Positions 1-12,129 of a DNA stretch of 64,000 nt are shown one piece after another. The translations under genes were made by a program, and so were the position numbers. Position 1 is the stretch's first letter; each line of letters begins with the position of its first letter. Origin of the DNA: Bugula neritina (lineage: Eukaryota > Bryozoa > Gymnolaemata > Cheilostomatida > Bugulidae); contig OZ037768.1 in the NCBI GenBank assembly GCA_964035545.1, positions 2,283,501-2,347,500 on the forward strand, given 5' to 3'. Below the pieces are notes generated by a model. It searched no databases. It was not told the DNA's origin and saw only the letters and a program-made list of their open reading frames with translations.

Positions 1-705
1 TGTAAGTAACTAATCTACAAGTAGCTTTACAATCAACTCTATTAATATTACCAGCAGAGTTGTAATGTAGATTATAGATAATACGTATCAGCTGATTATC
101 TTTAGTATCTCATGACAATACTGCAATATATTGCTGTAACTATTTATGGGGCTTACTCTAAACTAATACTATAGTGTCAATATCCTCTTCTTTCACTGTT
201 TTATGCTCGTCTCTCTATCTTTCTCCTGATAAAGTAATGACCTGCGTTAGGTTGAATTCAATAAAAGACTGAGATTACTACTATGGAGGCTTTTTTTAGT
301 AAAGGGCAGCTAACTCCCTAATAAGATTCTCTGTGTGTTTGGTATCATGTGTTTACAAGCAAATGTTATAAATACCATTCTATTGTCTGAGTATAGTAAT
401 TGAAATTTAGTGACACTAACTCTGCTCCATCTAAAATCTTACTGTAGAGAAATGGACACTCATTAAAAATACCTACCCCTCATATTATTGTTTATCAGCA
501 TAGCTTCAAATAATGGTGAGACAGTTTAGCTATGCTTGTTGGACTATTGATTTGGAGTTGTCACACCTTTAGTTTTTGTCCAGAAATCTCGTTACATTTT
601 CACTAAGTTTTATGCCAGTGTTGCTCAGAAAATCTACGGGTGATTTAACATATAAATTGCTATAATGTTTAAACATATAATTGAGTAATTATTGGTTTGT
701 TACAG

Positions 706-1505
706 CCCCTGTATATTCGAGGACCCTATGATGTCATCAACTTGTATCCTTTACCAGATTTACTGGAGTTCTGCATTATGATTTATTTACTAGTGTATGT
801 TCTAACTGGTGATATTTGGCCAACATTAGTAACTACATTTCTTAACTAAAATGAATAGAGCTGTGCTGTTTGGACTTCCCACTAACCTAGCCAAGGAGAC
901 TGTGTTTGGTGGTGCTCTGAATGTAGTCAAATCTGTCGGTAAGTTGTCTGCTCTCATTCAATTGATGTGATATATGTAACGTGTGTAAGTTTGAAGACCT
1001 TATGTCACCCAGCACTTTATTTAAAAGAGGGCTGTATTTTACTGAATTTCTCCACCATAAAGATTTATGCATTAGGAGCATTTTGTCAGTTAGAAGAGCA
1101 ACAGTATTTTGCGGAAGTATCATATGTACGGTTAATTAATATTTTACAGATACACTTTTAGACATTTTCGGTTTTCTACACTGTAAAAATATTTTACAAC
1201 ATATCGTTAATTGCAATACATACACCTCAAGCTTTGTAATGATGGTAGTGGAAAACTTATCAGAATGACTGTACGCTTGGCCCCTGCCATGTTACAGCTA
1301 TGCAGGCGGTCGACTTCATGATTTTTGTGTTCAATGAGTTGGGATCTGGTGTTCATTTGCAGAAGGTAGAAAAAGTTTGAGCCTAAATATTGACATAAAG
1401 CCAAAGAAAAGTCTAGAAGAATCTGCTGAGCCAATGAAAAGGCCCGTTGAGACTGGTGACCATCATCATCAACCTGCTGTGAAAAAGTTTAAAAGCTGGT
1501 CTTGA
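706..1505 (+). CDS. RPP30: Ribonuclease P protein subunit p30 (RPP30), C-terminal part
   Basis: These are the last three coding exons of a gene that begins before the window: 706-743, 859-938 and 1363-1505 (86 codons, then TGA). Phases are 0, 2 and 1, and all junctions are GT-AG. Bases 2-7 read GTAAGT, so the preceding exon probably ends at base 1. The peptide starts PLYIRGPYDVINL, continues with a VLFGLP segment, and ends in a basic tail with PAVKKFKSWS. This matches the C-terminal end of animal RPP30 (human has RGPYDVANL, LLFGL and a KKAK tail), the TIM-barrel-like protein of RNase P and RNase MRP that takes part in tRNA 5' maturation in the nucleus. The basic tail is the usual position of a nuclear localisation signal. 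Identity rests on remembered family sequence; the short RGPYD..NL..LFGL pattern is distinctive. Confidence 0.87.
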
Positions 1506-1599
1506 TACATTTTATTTGTTTTATGTACATAAACTGTATAATTGATGCAAGCTTTTATATTTTTATATCTGTGTATAAATATATCATATACAAGCTGAG

Positions 1600-1605
1600 A
1601 ATAAA
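1600..1605 (+). terminator. RPP30 polyadenylation signal
   Basis: AATAAA about 95 bases after the RPP30 stop codon, with no nearer canonical signal. Confidence 0.6.
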
Positions 1606-3747
1606 ATGTCATGTTATGACCACCAAGGTTTATCTGTGAAATATAATTGATACTTGGATTTAGACAACTTTTGCATTGTTTTATGTCTGCCGTGTTTCTT
1701 ACACTCCATATAAAGTCGGCCACCTCTTCTCACAAAGTAACAGTCTTTGCATCTTCTCTCTAACGACACTGCCACCTACACAAAGTAACAAAACCCTATT
1801 ACAATGATACAGCAGCTCAACATTTATAGTGCATGTATGTATGCCCTTCTTAACTGACATTTCTGGAACACCAGGAATGTATTGAGCAAAAATAATAGAA
1901 TAACACAATTAGATTCAAATTTGGTAAAAGCATGCCTGGTAAATAAAAATTGAGAACTACAAACATGCTTAATCAAAATGTGGCAAGTTCTACAGTATGT
2001 GCATGGCATAATATACCTTATAGCAGCGGGTTTGTGTACTAGAAAGTAGGGGCAGAATTTGTCGGCTATTGATCATGTGTGAAGATGGATTCCATGCTGC
2101 TGACAGCATCCGGAGACCATGCTGAAACGCCTTCAACATTCTACAACGTGATCCATCAACCTTAGCATTACTACGCCATGAAAAAATGTTCAAAACATTG
2201 AAGTGCAGTCTACTTTCCCCAAAGTCACTATGAAATTGATTTAGTTCAAACATATTACAGCAATAATGACACCGACAGTTCTTAGTGTTGATATTAGCAT
2301 AATCTATTAGAACTAATTGAAATATTATTAAATAAGGTGTCACTTTTTGTAATACCTTTGAAAACATAGAGCATTTGGGAACACTCCAGGTTATAGAAGT
2401 GTCTCATTTGACTCTATTTTGAGTAAATGAGTAAATAAAAACTCTACAAATATACGACTAATAAGCAGCGTTGGGGGTCAATTACATATGAATGTTATTA
2501 ATTACAATTACATGAGAATTTGTCAATTACAATTATAATTACCCCAACCCTGTTAATAAGCAATACTCAGAGCAATACTTATAGACATGGTGATAGTAAA
2601 ATTAAACGCAATATTTCATTAATACTGTAACTAATAATAGTTAGACTTAGTAATACTAATAGTAATAGTAATACTAATAGTATTATGAGTAATAGTAATA
2701 CCAATAGAATTAGTGAATACCGATAGGCGATACGGGACCGAATAAATATAATTTAAATTATAACATTAATGATTAATCAGTGCATACTTTCACTTTGCAA
2801 TAATTTTATTACTATAAGTATAAGTATAAGTATTACTAATACTAATAGTAATAATATCATAATTATGTAATTTATTGATATGATCAATTTAATGATTATC
2901 AACTCATCACAACGATGATGATAATCAATCATCCAATTCTACTAGTACTAGTACTATTACTATTAGTAATACTGTATTACAGTATTACTATTAGTATTAC
3001 TATTACTATTACTTTCTATTCTTACTCTTAGAGTTACTAATTACTGTTAGCATCTTTAAATCTCATCACTATTCACAGGACAAGACCAAAGTTGAAAAAA
3101 AATATTGATATTCCCCCATGAAGTATAATTAAAACATGAACATGCTATAAATATAACTATTTAGTAATAGTTTTACAATTTAAACTTGTCTTTTTTCAAT
3201 TCCAAATTGCGAGTTTGAGTAAAGAAATGAAATGTTATTGAATAGCTCAGCGTTTAACCTTAGAACTCAGTTTGCAGGGTTTACATACAGAGTTATCTCC
3301 TGCTAGAAAAATTAAGAAGATAACTCAAGAATTTAATATTATGTATTGGCGAAAAAGTAATGAATTTTATAGGACCACTCATGGTAGGGTATTTCTAAGC
3401 AAGGAGTTATCTTTTCTCCTTAATTACACAGCGGCTTACAATTTCCAAGTGATCATTCTTATGTTTAGTATGCATATCTACTCAGCTCTCTAGAACAGCT
3501 AACATAAACTAAATGAATGGAATAAGCACCATGTAACCAAATCAAAACCTGTGGAATTACATATACGAATACAGGGATTTAACTGACTGTGATGTACTAC
3601 AAGTTTATACCTGTGCACATACAGTTTTTATGTTTTCTCTCTAGCATGTCCTACAAATGAGCTTTGTATTCTAAAACTGTAAAATAATTATTACTTGATA
3701 AAAAAACATATATTATTAAATCATTTTACTAAGAACATACGAAGAAA
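1606..3747. other. Intergenic, RPP30 to RAMAC (tail to tail)
   Basis: AT-rich spacer between two convergent genes. Open frames here (for example on the minus strand at 1990-2367) have no recognisable domain, no supporting splice structure and ordinary spacer composition, so I do not call them. Part of it (2640-3010) is degenerate simple sequence built from ATTACT/AGTAAT triplet-like units on alternating strands. Confidence 0.6.
2640..3010. repeat. Degenerate ATTACT/AGTAAT simple sequence
   Basis: Short units such as AATAGTAAT and ATTACTATT recur in both orientations, so the tract can fold back on itself. The copies are diverged. Similar tracts appear at 5535-5960, 6575-6850 and 19450-19780. 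Confidence 0.6.
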
Positions 3748-3753
3748 TTTATT
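3748..3753 (-). terminator. RAMAC polyadenylation signal (candidate)
   Basis: AATAAA on the minus strand about 270 bases beyond the RAMAC stop codon. Confidence 0.45.
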
Positions 3754-4024
3754 GAAGGAATTTGAAAACAATCATTCCTAGAACCTCCATCAAAATAGGC
3801 TTCAAATAGATATATTGTATAAGACATGATACCTACATGAAAACTACTCAGAAGATCTGAAAAAATATCAGCCAAAAGCGCATAGTGTACAGTAGAGAAA
3901 CTGTGATTTTAGCACATTTAGGTTACTACACAGAGAGTAACAGGATAATTCATGTGTTGGGGTAAAATATACAAGATATGAGATCCAGCAACCACAAAGA
4001 CTCCTTTCTTGATGAACTGAAACT

Positions 4025-5263
4025 CTATTTATGATATTTCCTGTGGGGTGACCTTGAGCGGCTGCGTGATGACCTTGATCTGTGGTCTCTCTTTGAATGC
4101 CTGTGGTCATTTCTACTACAAATGTTATAAATACACATTGGGCTAATTATATAGATAAAAAATTATATATATTGTAAACACAAGTTTAAGTGAGCAAGTA
4201 AAGACTGTTTTTTAAATTTTAGTTTATATTAAGAAATGCTTGGTCAAACAGGATGTTCAAAAGGAACTTTTTATGAAATATGTATTGCTGTTCAATCATA
4301 AACTAATAGAAATCGCAGTTTATCTAACATATTTGATTAAACTATGAACAGCCTGAGTGATTGAAATGAGAGCATGGTTTCACTAGCAGTATCAAGTAGC
4401 AAAAGAAATCATTTTTTAGCAAAAATAAAAAAAAAATACACCAGATTATTACAGAAAGTTGAAAATAATTATCACTACAACCTTATAAGTTATAAACCAT
4501 TTGTTGGCTGCGGTGTTTGAGTAGCTAAATGATTTATATATATTATGTATATATTTTTAGTACGGAGATGAAACTTCATAGATTTTCAAAACAGTATTTC
4601 TATACACAAGATGACCATTGAACTATTTCAGTAATTCTAAATAAGCTGCTTAGACAACTTAGTAATGATCAATGATGTATCAATTAACTTTATAATTTAT
4701 CTGAAACTTATGAAATAACATAGACAACCCATAACCATGCACTTTTAAATTCTTTTTTTAATGACACCAGAATAAATCATCCTAAAAGTGATCCTTTAGT
4801 GATTACTAACAAACCCATAAGCGCTGAAGCCAAATAATTTAGTTGAGAATTTGTTAAAAGATATCATGAGAAGTCAAGGTTTAAAGTGTTTAGACTAAAT
4901 ATTAATCATATCTGATTAAAGTAAGACTAGTTTTTGTTAAGTGTGAAACCTAGCAAGAATACAAGCTCATGGTAAACATAGCACTACAAATAATTTCTGT
5001 TAATTTTTTAAACAAATAGTGAAAATAAAAAATGCTTAGTCTGAGATGCTAACTCACCTGTCTCGATCATAACTTTCACGGGATCGATGTCTGTTGTGAA
5101 ACATATTTGAAGTTCTTTGAGGCATCTCCAGAACTGGAGGGGATTTGCGCGGTTTGGCAATATATGAAGAAAACTCTTTATCTAATTCAGTAAATCGATT
5201 TTTGAATTCTTCTTCACACAGAGAAAGGAATTCATCTTTGTTTTTGCCGTTGAAGTAAGACAT
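4025..5263 (-). CDS. RAMAC: RNA cap guanine-N7 methyltransferase activating subunit (RAMAC/RAM-like) with RS tail
   Basis: Two coding exons, 5058-5263 and 4025-4115, joined in phase 2, give 98 residues. The N-terminal half contains an acidic/aromatic core, EEEFKNRFTELDKEF followed by a Y..KP..SPP segment. This aligns with the activation domain of vertebrate RAMAC (FEEMF.SRFTE.DKEY..Y..RP..SPP), the mini-protein that binds RNMT and stimulates mRNA cap guanine-N7 methylation in the nucleus. The remainder differs from vertebrates: instead of an Asn/Arg-rich RNA-binding region and a Tyr/Gln-rich end, there is an Arg/His/Ser-rich tail with alternating RS dipeptides (RSRSSRSRSPHRK). The ATG at 5261-5263 opens the frame. 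Donor GTGAGT and acceptor TTTGTAG are good. The family call is strong for the core; the tail is read directly and depends on the splice chosen. Confidence 0.83.
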
Positions 5264-5534
5264 TATCAGACTTAGTGTTCCTGTGATACCTTACAGTTAA
5301 TGTTTTCACATTTAAACTCGATCTTTGGGCTAAAAATATAAAATATTAAATGTTAATCTATAGATTATAAATAAAATATAAATCACTTGAAATTAATATG
5401 CATATTATTAAAAATAATTTAATTTATACTAAACTGAAGGTCAACAGATAACAAACTAAATTGTTGAAAAATGTTATAAAGTTGATACTAAAGTTACTAT
5501 GATTAAAATAGTAAAAAAAAGTTTTACTATATTT

Positions 5535-5960
5535 GTATAAGTATAAATATAACTATTAGTAATAGTACTAGTATTACTATTATTATTGGTATTATTACAA
5601 CTATAGGTATTACTAGCATTACTGAGTATTAACACTATAACTATAAGTATATAACTATAAGTATAACAAAAACCTTACATTAACATTATGATTATGATTA
5701 AGTATAGGTATAACTATAACTTATAAGTTATAACTATAAGTACAAGACTATAAGTATAACTATTACAGCCAGTGCTACTATTAACTATAAGTATAAGTAT
5801 TAGTATAACATTAACTATTACTAAAACTAAAAGTATAGCAATTAATCTTAAAGTTAATGCTACTTAAAGTTAATCAGTTAAATTTAAAGTTAGACTTAAT
5901 CCTTAAAGTAAATACTAATACTAATAGTTAAACTTAATTATAATCATAATGGTATGACTA
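5535..5960. repeat. Degenerate TATAACTATAAGTA simple sequence
   Basis: Repeated TATAAGTATAACTA-type units grading into ACTATTAGTA units. They are diverged and lack an exact period. Confidence 0.6.
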
Positions 5961-6574
5961 TCAGTGATACTATCACTATGACTATCACTATCACTATGAC
6001 TATGTCTTTCAATTTCACTTTCAGTTCTCACTCAAAAAAACTTCTCAAAAAAATTCAAAGAGAGCGTACAAAAGTCGAATAGCAACACGTTGCCAGCTAT
6101 TACCAATAAACTATTTATAGTTAGTAAAAGTAGTAGCAGTTAGAAAATGGTGTATAACATCAATGAACAATGGAATGATAGTGAAACTGAATGCGATCAA
6201 TACGAGTTTTCAATGACTACAGAAGAGCGGAAAAACACACATATGTTATTACTTTAATCGCCGCATGGAGTGCAACTTATTTAGCTAGAAACTTCTAAGT
6301 TTTATATAATGACCGCGCGGGGGAGAAACAAGATTTGAAATTTGAACATAGCTTAATACAGTTTTGACAATTACTTCAGATACTGAGGCTTCGCTAGCTG
6401 ATCTGGCAACACAATAATTTCAAACTTTAACATTTACAAGATTACAAATGGAGCACTGTAAGGAGCCACGTTACACTTTCCAGTGACTTAAAATATACTT
6501 AAAGAATTAAAATTAAAAAGCTTTTTAAGCAAAGGACCTTTTGCATATCATCTTTGTCTTGTGGAAGTTGCTGC

Positions 6575-6850
6575 ACTTACTCTTAGTCTTACTAAGAGTA
6601 AGAGTCTTAAACTCAAAGTTACTCACTTAGTCTTACAGTTACACTTACTGTTAGTGTTACTGCTACTATTACTATGTATTAGTGTTAATCTTGGACTCGA
6701 AGTATCACTATCAGACTCAGCGTGACTATGAGTATGAGTAATAGTAACAGTTAACAGTAACCAGTGAGTGTGACTGTGAGTCTGACTGTCAGACTCTGTA
6801 TGAGTGTGGCTCACAGTGACAGTTACTCAGTGTCACTACTAGTATTAATA
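6575..6850. repeat. Degenerate TTACTCTTAG / GTGACTGTGAG simple sequence
   Basis: Short pyrimidine/purine-biased units (CTTAGTCTTAC, GTGACTGTGAG, TCAGACTCTG) recur in direct and inverted order. It has no gene content. Confidence 0.55.
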
Positions 6851-7763
6851 GTAATACTAATAGCTCTAGTAATTGACCATTAGAGTATAGATAATACTAA
6901 AAATACATGGCATATAAGTTATAATTTAAATTTATAAATATTTATGAGAAAACTTAAAGTTTTACTTATAGTGGTAGTCATACTGATACTCATACTGAAA
7001 TTCAAATTTAATATCAACCTGAATATCAATATGTAGACTTAGTATAAGTCTTACTATTAGATTTAGTATTAGCATTAGTCTATCAATATGACTTGTAAAA
7101 TTTATAGTTGCTCAGTTAGGCTACTTGTAATTCTCACTTCAAGTTGATTAAATTCAATTTAAGACGCAATATAATAATGAATATATCCCGTATGTGATAT
7201 ACTGTAAGTGTATACATAATCATAAGGCATGTAATTGTACATAATACAATATTTATGATAAAATTTAAAAAATCCATATGCTATTAGAATCAATTGATTG
7301 ATAGCATTCACAAGCATTTAGCACTTCGAATAAAAATGGGTGGTGTTACTTCTAGCCATTTTGAAATTAGTTTTCATCTGCATTAACCAATAATAAAGTT
7401 AATGAGACTTTAGTTTTATCGTGTTTATTGGAAAGTTGGTGGCTTTGCTTATAACTGAAAACTTAGTATTTTTAGTAAATATATTAATATGGGTATGTTG
7501 TAGTGAGTTGTGTTGGAAGAATAAAGTGTGTATGTTCTGTAAAAATGTGATTTAAGAATTACAAAATAGTTTTAGCTCTATATTGTATGATTAAAAAGTG
7601 TTTTATGCCATCATACTTTTCTAACTCACTATTCGAAATTGCCTCTATCCAAAAGTATTATTGTTTGTGTTGAAAAGACATCTATTTATTTTTAGATATC
7701 ACCAATGCTGCCTGGTAGCCTAGAAACTAGAAAGTAAATATTTCGTAACATTCATTACTTACT

Positions 7764-10700
7764 ATGCATGTAGGCAATGGTGTTGCTGTGGTTGATATGG
7801 GTGGTAAGTCAATCTCCTGCCTTTATTTTAAAATAACTTGTCTCTTGGAGATAGATGAATAGAAGATTGTAAATCGTTCATACCAGTGTGATTTAAAGGT
7901 TAGTGCTATTGTATTATGAGTATTTGATTATCTTTTCATTAAGTGAATTTTGCAGGGATGGATGCCCGACTGCGGGGGACTAACCAGGTGTTTGCTGGAG
8001 ATATTGATGAGTCAATGGTACGTTTGTGGTATATTCATTAATTCTAATAAATAATGTCGGCTGTCAGTATTTTAAATTTTTATAAAAAATATTAAATATC
8101 AAGTTTTAAACATATGAGTTGTGATACACATGAGTTGATTATACTACTTGTGGTTTCAGCAATCATTCCAACGTGTAGGAGCATCTCGCTATCAGCCTGT
8201 TAGGGAATTCTTGAGGATATTGACAAGGTCTTCTAAGGGCAGAAAACTCCTAATATATCTTGCCATTAACCTTGCTTCTACAGGTATACAATTGATGCCA
8301 ATTATTTGCTATTTTTACATTCTATAATAGACATAGAATGGAAAGTCTCCTTTATTTAGTAAAGTAATACCTATGAGAATTTTAGGTTTTTCTACAGCTC
8401 ACTTTACAGGTAGTTAACATTCATCACATGGTACTATATTGTAGCGATATTGCTGGCCTGGTGCCAAGTCTCAAACTCCATGTCTCTCACTGCCCTGGCT
8501 TACTTGACTGTGTTTGATCTCTTCTATCTCCTCACTTCAGCTGTTTCCATCTGGTCTTACAGTAGACGCCCTTCTTCTATATTCTCTTTTGGGTACGAGA
8601 GGTTTGAGGTGAGCTCCCTTATTCTGCTATGAAAATGTTGGTTGTAGTAGCAGCTTATGTTTGTGTTTTTCTTTTACTTTTTGTTCAAAAAAGTTTGGCC
8701 AATGCAATATTAATTTGAATATAAGTTCTACAAAACATGAAAGAATTGAGTAAAAATGTTAAAGTTATATAAGGATTTCTTTCTTGACAGAGTATAAAGA
8801 ATTTTCAAGCTTTACATTTCACCAGTTGACTTATAATATTTACTGCTTCAGGTGTTGGCTGTATTTACCAGTACTATGTTGGCTCAACTAGGCAGCTTCT
8901 TTATATTCAAGGAAAGTGTGGAGAGAATATTTGAACCTCATCACATCCACGAGTGAGTAGAAATAGTTTTCACCAGCTTTCTACCACTTTGCCTAGCCAG
9001 CAATCATAGCAATTGTAAATAGGTTATATAGAGTTACAGTTCACACTATTATATATTTAAATAATGAAGTTTTTGAAATTTATCTTCAGTATTCTTGTAT
9101 GTACTTAGTTGGCATGGTCACTAATTAGAGTACTACTTGTATGTATGACTCATAAACAAATATTTCAGAGGAAAGCTGCCTCTCGGAGCTACCTTAGCCA
9201 TGCTAGTTCACTCACTCTTCATATACAGCTCTGAAAATTTACCTTTCCAACACGTGATACAAGCTTGCAGCTCTAGTTGGCTACAGGAACATATGGCTGA
9301 TGTCAGTGAAAGGTACGTCGGTCTACTTTCCCTCTCGTATTTCCTAACTATGTGCAGGAATAATTTACACTTTAGGCTAGTGAAATGTAGAGCACACTTT
9401 AGCCAATCAAGTGTCAACAGAATTTACTTGCTGCTGTAAAGTTAATTTCTTCATATTCATTCAAAATTAGAAATAATATAACTTGCGTAGTATATGTTAT
9501 ATGTTGGTGCTTGTAGTAACACATGTTATCGAGAGTACTGTGTAGTATATGTCTGTAGTAACACATGTTTTGTTTTAGTTTGTGTCATGTGATGCCTGGG
9601 CTGAGCAGAGTTCTTCTACCTCGCAGCAACCCTCTGACTCTACTTGGCTGTGCATCTACTCTCTGTGTGCTGGCAACTTACATTGCTATAGACATCAAGT
9701 TAGTACACTCACATAGCTATAGACATCAAGTTAGTACACTCACATAGCTATAGACATCAAGTTAGTTCTCACATAGCTATAGACATCAAGTTAGTACACT
9801 CACATTGCTATAGACATCAAGTTAGTTCTCACATAGCTATAGACATCAAGTTAGTTCTCAGATAGCTATAGACATCAAGTTAGTACTCACATAGCTATAG
9901 ACATCAAGTTAGTACTCACATAGCTATAGACATCAAGTTAGTACTCGCTCATTATTAGTTACTTGAGAATATTACCTTGTTTATGTTAACATATAAGTTG
10001 GTACAAAGTTAAAGTGTGGGTTGACTTTAGAACCCATTGAATTAAAGCATCAGATATTCAAAGTATAAGCTGTCATGTGAATTCCTATACAAGTTGATTG
10101 ATTTTCTTATTTTAGAAATTACCAGGGTGCTGACGCGACGGCAGCATTATGTATGGCTATATTCACTATTGGTACAATGTGGCCAATGAGCTCTTATACA
10201 GGTGTGCAGTATGTATATGTCGTAGTATGTTGTACAGGTGTGTAGTATGTAATGTTATAGTATGTTGTACAGGTGTGTAATATGTAATGTTATAGTATGT
10301 TGTACAGGTGTGTAATATGTAATGTTATAGTATGTTGTACAATTTACTGTTTTAGGTAGAATATTGTTGCAAACAACTCCTTCGCATATTATTGGTCAGC
10401 TAGATAAACTTTTACGTGAAGCCTGCACCTTAGATGGCGTTCTAGAATTCCGGAATGAACACTTCTGGACTCTAGGATTTGGAAAAATGGTAACTTTAAA
10501 ATAACTTTCCGTTTCTTTTCAATTTAATGTTGGTCGAGTTGTGCATTTTACTAACCCTGTGTATGTCACTGCGTTTCTATCATTGCATTATGCAAATGAT
10601 AGAAATGCAGTGTTTTCATTCGGTGTTAGGAAACACAACCACAAGTTCATACAAACTGCTACCACAAATTAATCCCTACGAGCATCTATTGGCATAGTGC

Positions 10701-11138
10701 GAAGTCATAGAAACACAGTGAATATTGCACAAGCCACCATGTCTATTTCACCTGTTGTAGGCTGGCACAGTGCATGTCCGTGTGCGAAGGGATGCCAACG
10801 ACCAGCTGGTACTTGCTCATGTCTACAGCAGATTAGCACCAATGATATCTCAACTTACTATACAAATCTTTAAAGACGATTGGTCAAGATCCTCAGCCTA
10901 TCATATTATAAACAACACCTCAGTAGCTCCGCCCCCCATAACTCCTATTAAACCCTTTAATGCTGCTGCTATTCAGCCTCTCCTACCAGGCAGTGGGTAC
11001 TTACCAAACCTGACTGCAGGTACAACTAACAGTCTAAAAGCTGCTTCACAGGGTTCACATACTCTGCAACCTTGGACATCTACCCCTTATTCCACTCCTC
11101 TATCCACACCTATGAAAGGCAGATCTAATCCATCGTAG
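7764..11138 (+). CDS. SLC30A6: Zinc transporter ZnT6 (SLC30A6)
   Basis: Ten coding exons: 7764-7803, 7956-8017, 8160-8283, 8445-8608, 8852-8952, 9169-9312, 9579-9698, 10116-10201, 10356-10489 and 10761-11138. All phases agree and give 450 residues (human ZnT6 is about 460). Diagnostic segments include FSFGYERFEVLAVF, LAQLGSFFIFKESVER, SSWLQEHMADVS, LLQTTP.HIIGQLDKLLRE, LDGVLEFRNEHFWTLGFG and VHVRVRRDANDQ..LAHV..RL with IQIFKDDW. This is a cation-diffusion-facilitator protein of six membrane spans plus a C-terminal domain. ZnT6 is the non-transporting partner of ZnT5 in the early secretory pathway. The usual HxxxD zinc sites in helices II and V are replaced here too (LAYLTVFDLF, LCHVMPGLS), as in the family. 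The start is the ATG at 7764, in frame through exon 2; an alternative Met in exon 2 would shorten it by about 14 residues. The last exon ends in a Pro/Ser/Thr-rich tail. Confidence 0.95.
9681..9945 (+). repeat. 29-31 bp minisatellite seeded on the SLC30A6 exon 7 splice donor
   Basis: Nine copies of GCTATAGACATCAAGTTAGT occur at spacings of 29-31 bases. The first copy is the last bases of exon 7 plus its own donor (exon ends 9698, GTTAGT follows), so every unit carries a copy of the exon end and 5' splice site. Confidence 0.9.
10201..10340 (+). repeat. About 36 bp tandem repeat starting at the SLC30A6 exon 8 donor
   Basis: Units of the form GTACAGGTGTGTAGTATG, about four copies, directly follow exon 8 (ends 10201). 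Each copy repeats the ACAG/GTGTG exon-intron junction sequence. Confidence 0.85.
10567..10612. repeat. Near-perfect inverted repeat (hairpin) in the last SLC30A6 intron
   Basis: Bases 567-588 and 590-612 (+10,000) are reverse complements apart from one substitution and one extra base, giving a stem of about 22 base pairs with almost no loop. Weaker complementarity extends outward on both sides. Confidence 0.8.
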
Positions 11139-11379
11139 CCCCTCGTTTCTATTTTTATGCATATTTGCAGTGAGTCATTTTATTTACTTGTTGAACAAAA
11201 CAAGCTTATGTTTTGTATAATATAATTTTAAACCATTGTTTTATATTTTATTTATTTGTAATTGTTCTGGTAATCTGACAAGGTATAGCAGTCGCAAAGC
11301 AATAGAACATTTTTTCACAGCTGAGAACATATTTAAGCAGTGTATCTAATTTAAACGTAAGAAAACCTACTTAGAGCAA

Positions 11380-11385
11380 AATAAA
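11380..11385 (+). terminator. SLC30A6 polyadenylation signal
   Basis: AATAAA about 240 bases after the SLC30A6 stop. Confidence 0.6.
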
Positions 11386-12082
11386 CTTGAAAAATTGCTT
11401 AAGGTTTTTTAATGTTAGTAACACTCAGCTATCATCTCATTTGATAACCTCAAGAATAGAAAGTTTCACTCTCATTGCAAAATAAATATGGGAAGATCAA
11501 CTAGATGAGATGCTCTCCATTCAAGATTCGAGTGTGGGATTCATCTTCCCACTAATCCAAGCCTCCATATAATACAGCGAGTACTACTGGTCAAGGTGCA
11601 TGAAATTGATTCTAGCATAACATCTAGTGGTTCTGTGTCAATTCCAAGTAGCGAATCAGATTGATGACCATCATAAATATAATAGAAGTGGTTTCTAAAG
11701 TCACGGCATAACTGAGGTATCTGTTTTCATACAGTAGCTGTATTTACCATGTGCTTATGAAGCCCAGAATGCTGAACTTTGACCCGTCACACTTTTGTTG
11801 GATGAGAATAGAAATTCTGCTTCTGCTGGTTATCTTCTTTTGGCAGCATTGACTTGGAGTACCCGCCTTTGAACAGAAACATTACATATTAACTAAGCAA
11901 AAAAGATGGCCACTAGCTGATGGTGTGGGGCGAATCATTAGCGAAATTTCCAGCCAATGCAATGTTTTCATTCATCTACTACTAACAGACTTTAAGCATG
12001 GTAGGTTTAGTAGTTCAACAACCAGGGGACTTATTCTGATGACAAATCTATGAAAGCTGCTTGATAACATTTACACAGCAAA

Positions 12083-12088
12083 TTTATT
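12083..12088 (-). terminator. PNPT1 polyadenylation signal
   Basis: AATAAA on the minus strand about 42 bases beyond the TAA/TGA-bounded end of the last PNPT1 frame. Its position supports reading the last exon to about 12130. Confidence 0.5.
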
Positions 12089-12129
12089 TAGACATAGAAT
12101 CAACACTCTCATCTTAGCTTAGTTTAATT

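Larger units (their letters stand above)
5264..7763. promoter_or_regulatory. Divergent spacer between RAMAC and SLC30A6
   Basis: About 2.5 kb between two genes transcribed away from each other, so it should hold both promoters. I see no clear TATA box near either start. Much of it is simple sequence (5535-5960 and 6575-6850). A 36-codon open frame at about 6146 has no domain and no plausible donor, so it is not called. Confidence 0.45.
11139..12129. other. Intergenic, SLC30A6 to PNPT1 (tail to tail)
   Basis: Holds the two 3' UTRs. The sequence is slightly less AT-rich than other spacers. A 61-codon open stretch on the minus strand (11544-11726) has no start context and no recognisable domain. 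Confidence 0.5.

Noticed and set aside
11544-11726. 61-codon open stretch on the minus strand (RDFRNHFYYIYDGHQ...)
   Set aside because: Looks protein-like, but is bounded by stops, has no clear splice sites and is of chance length. No family recognised.
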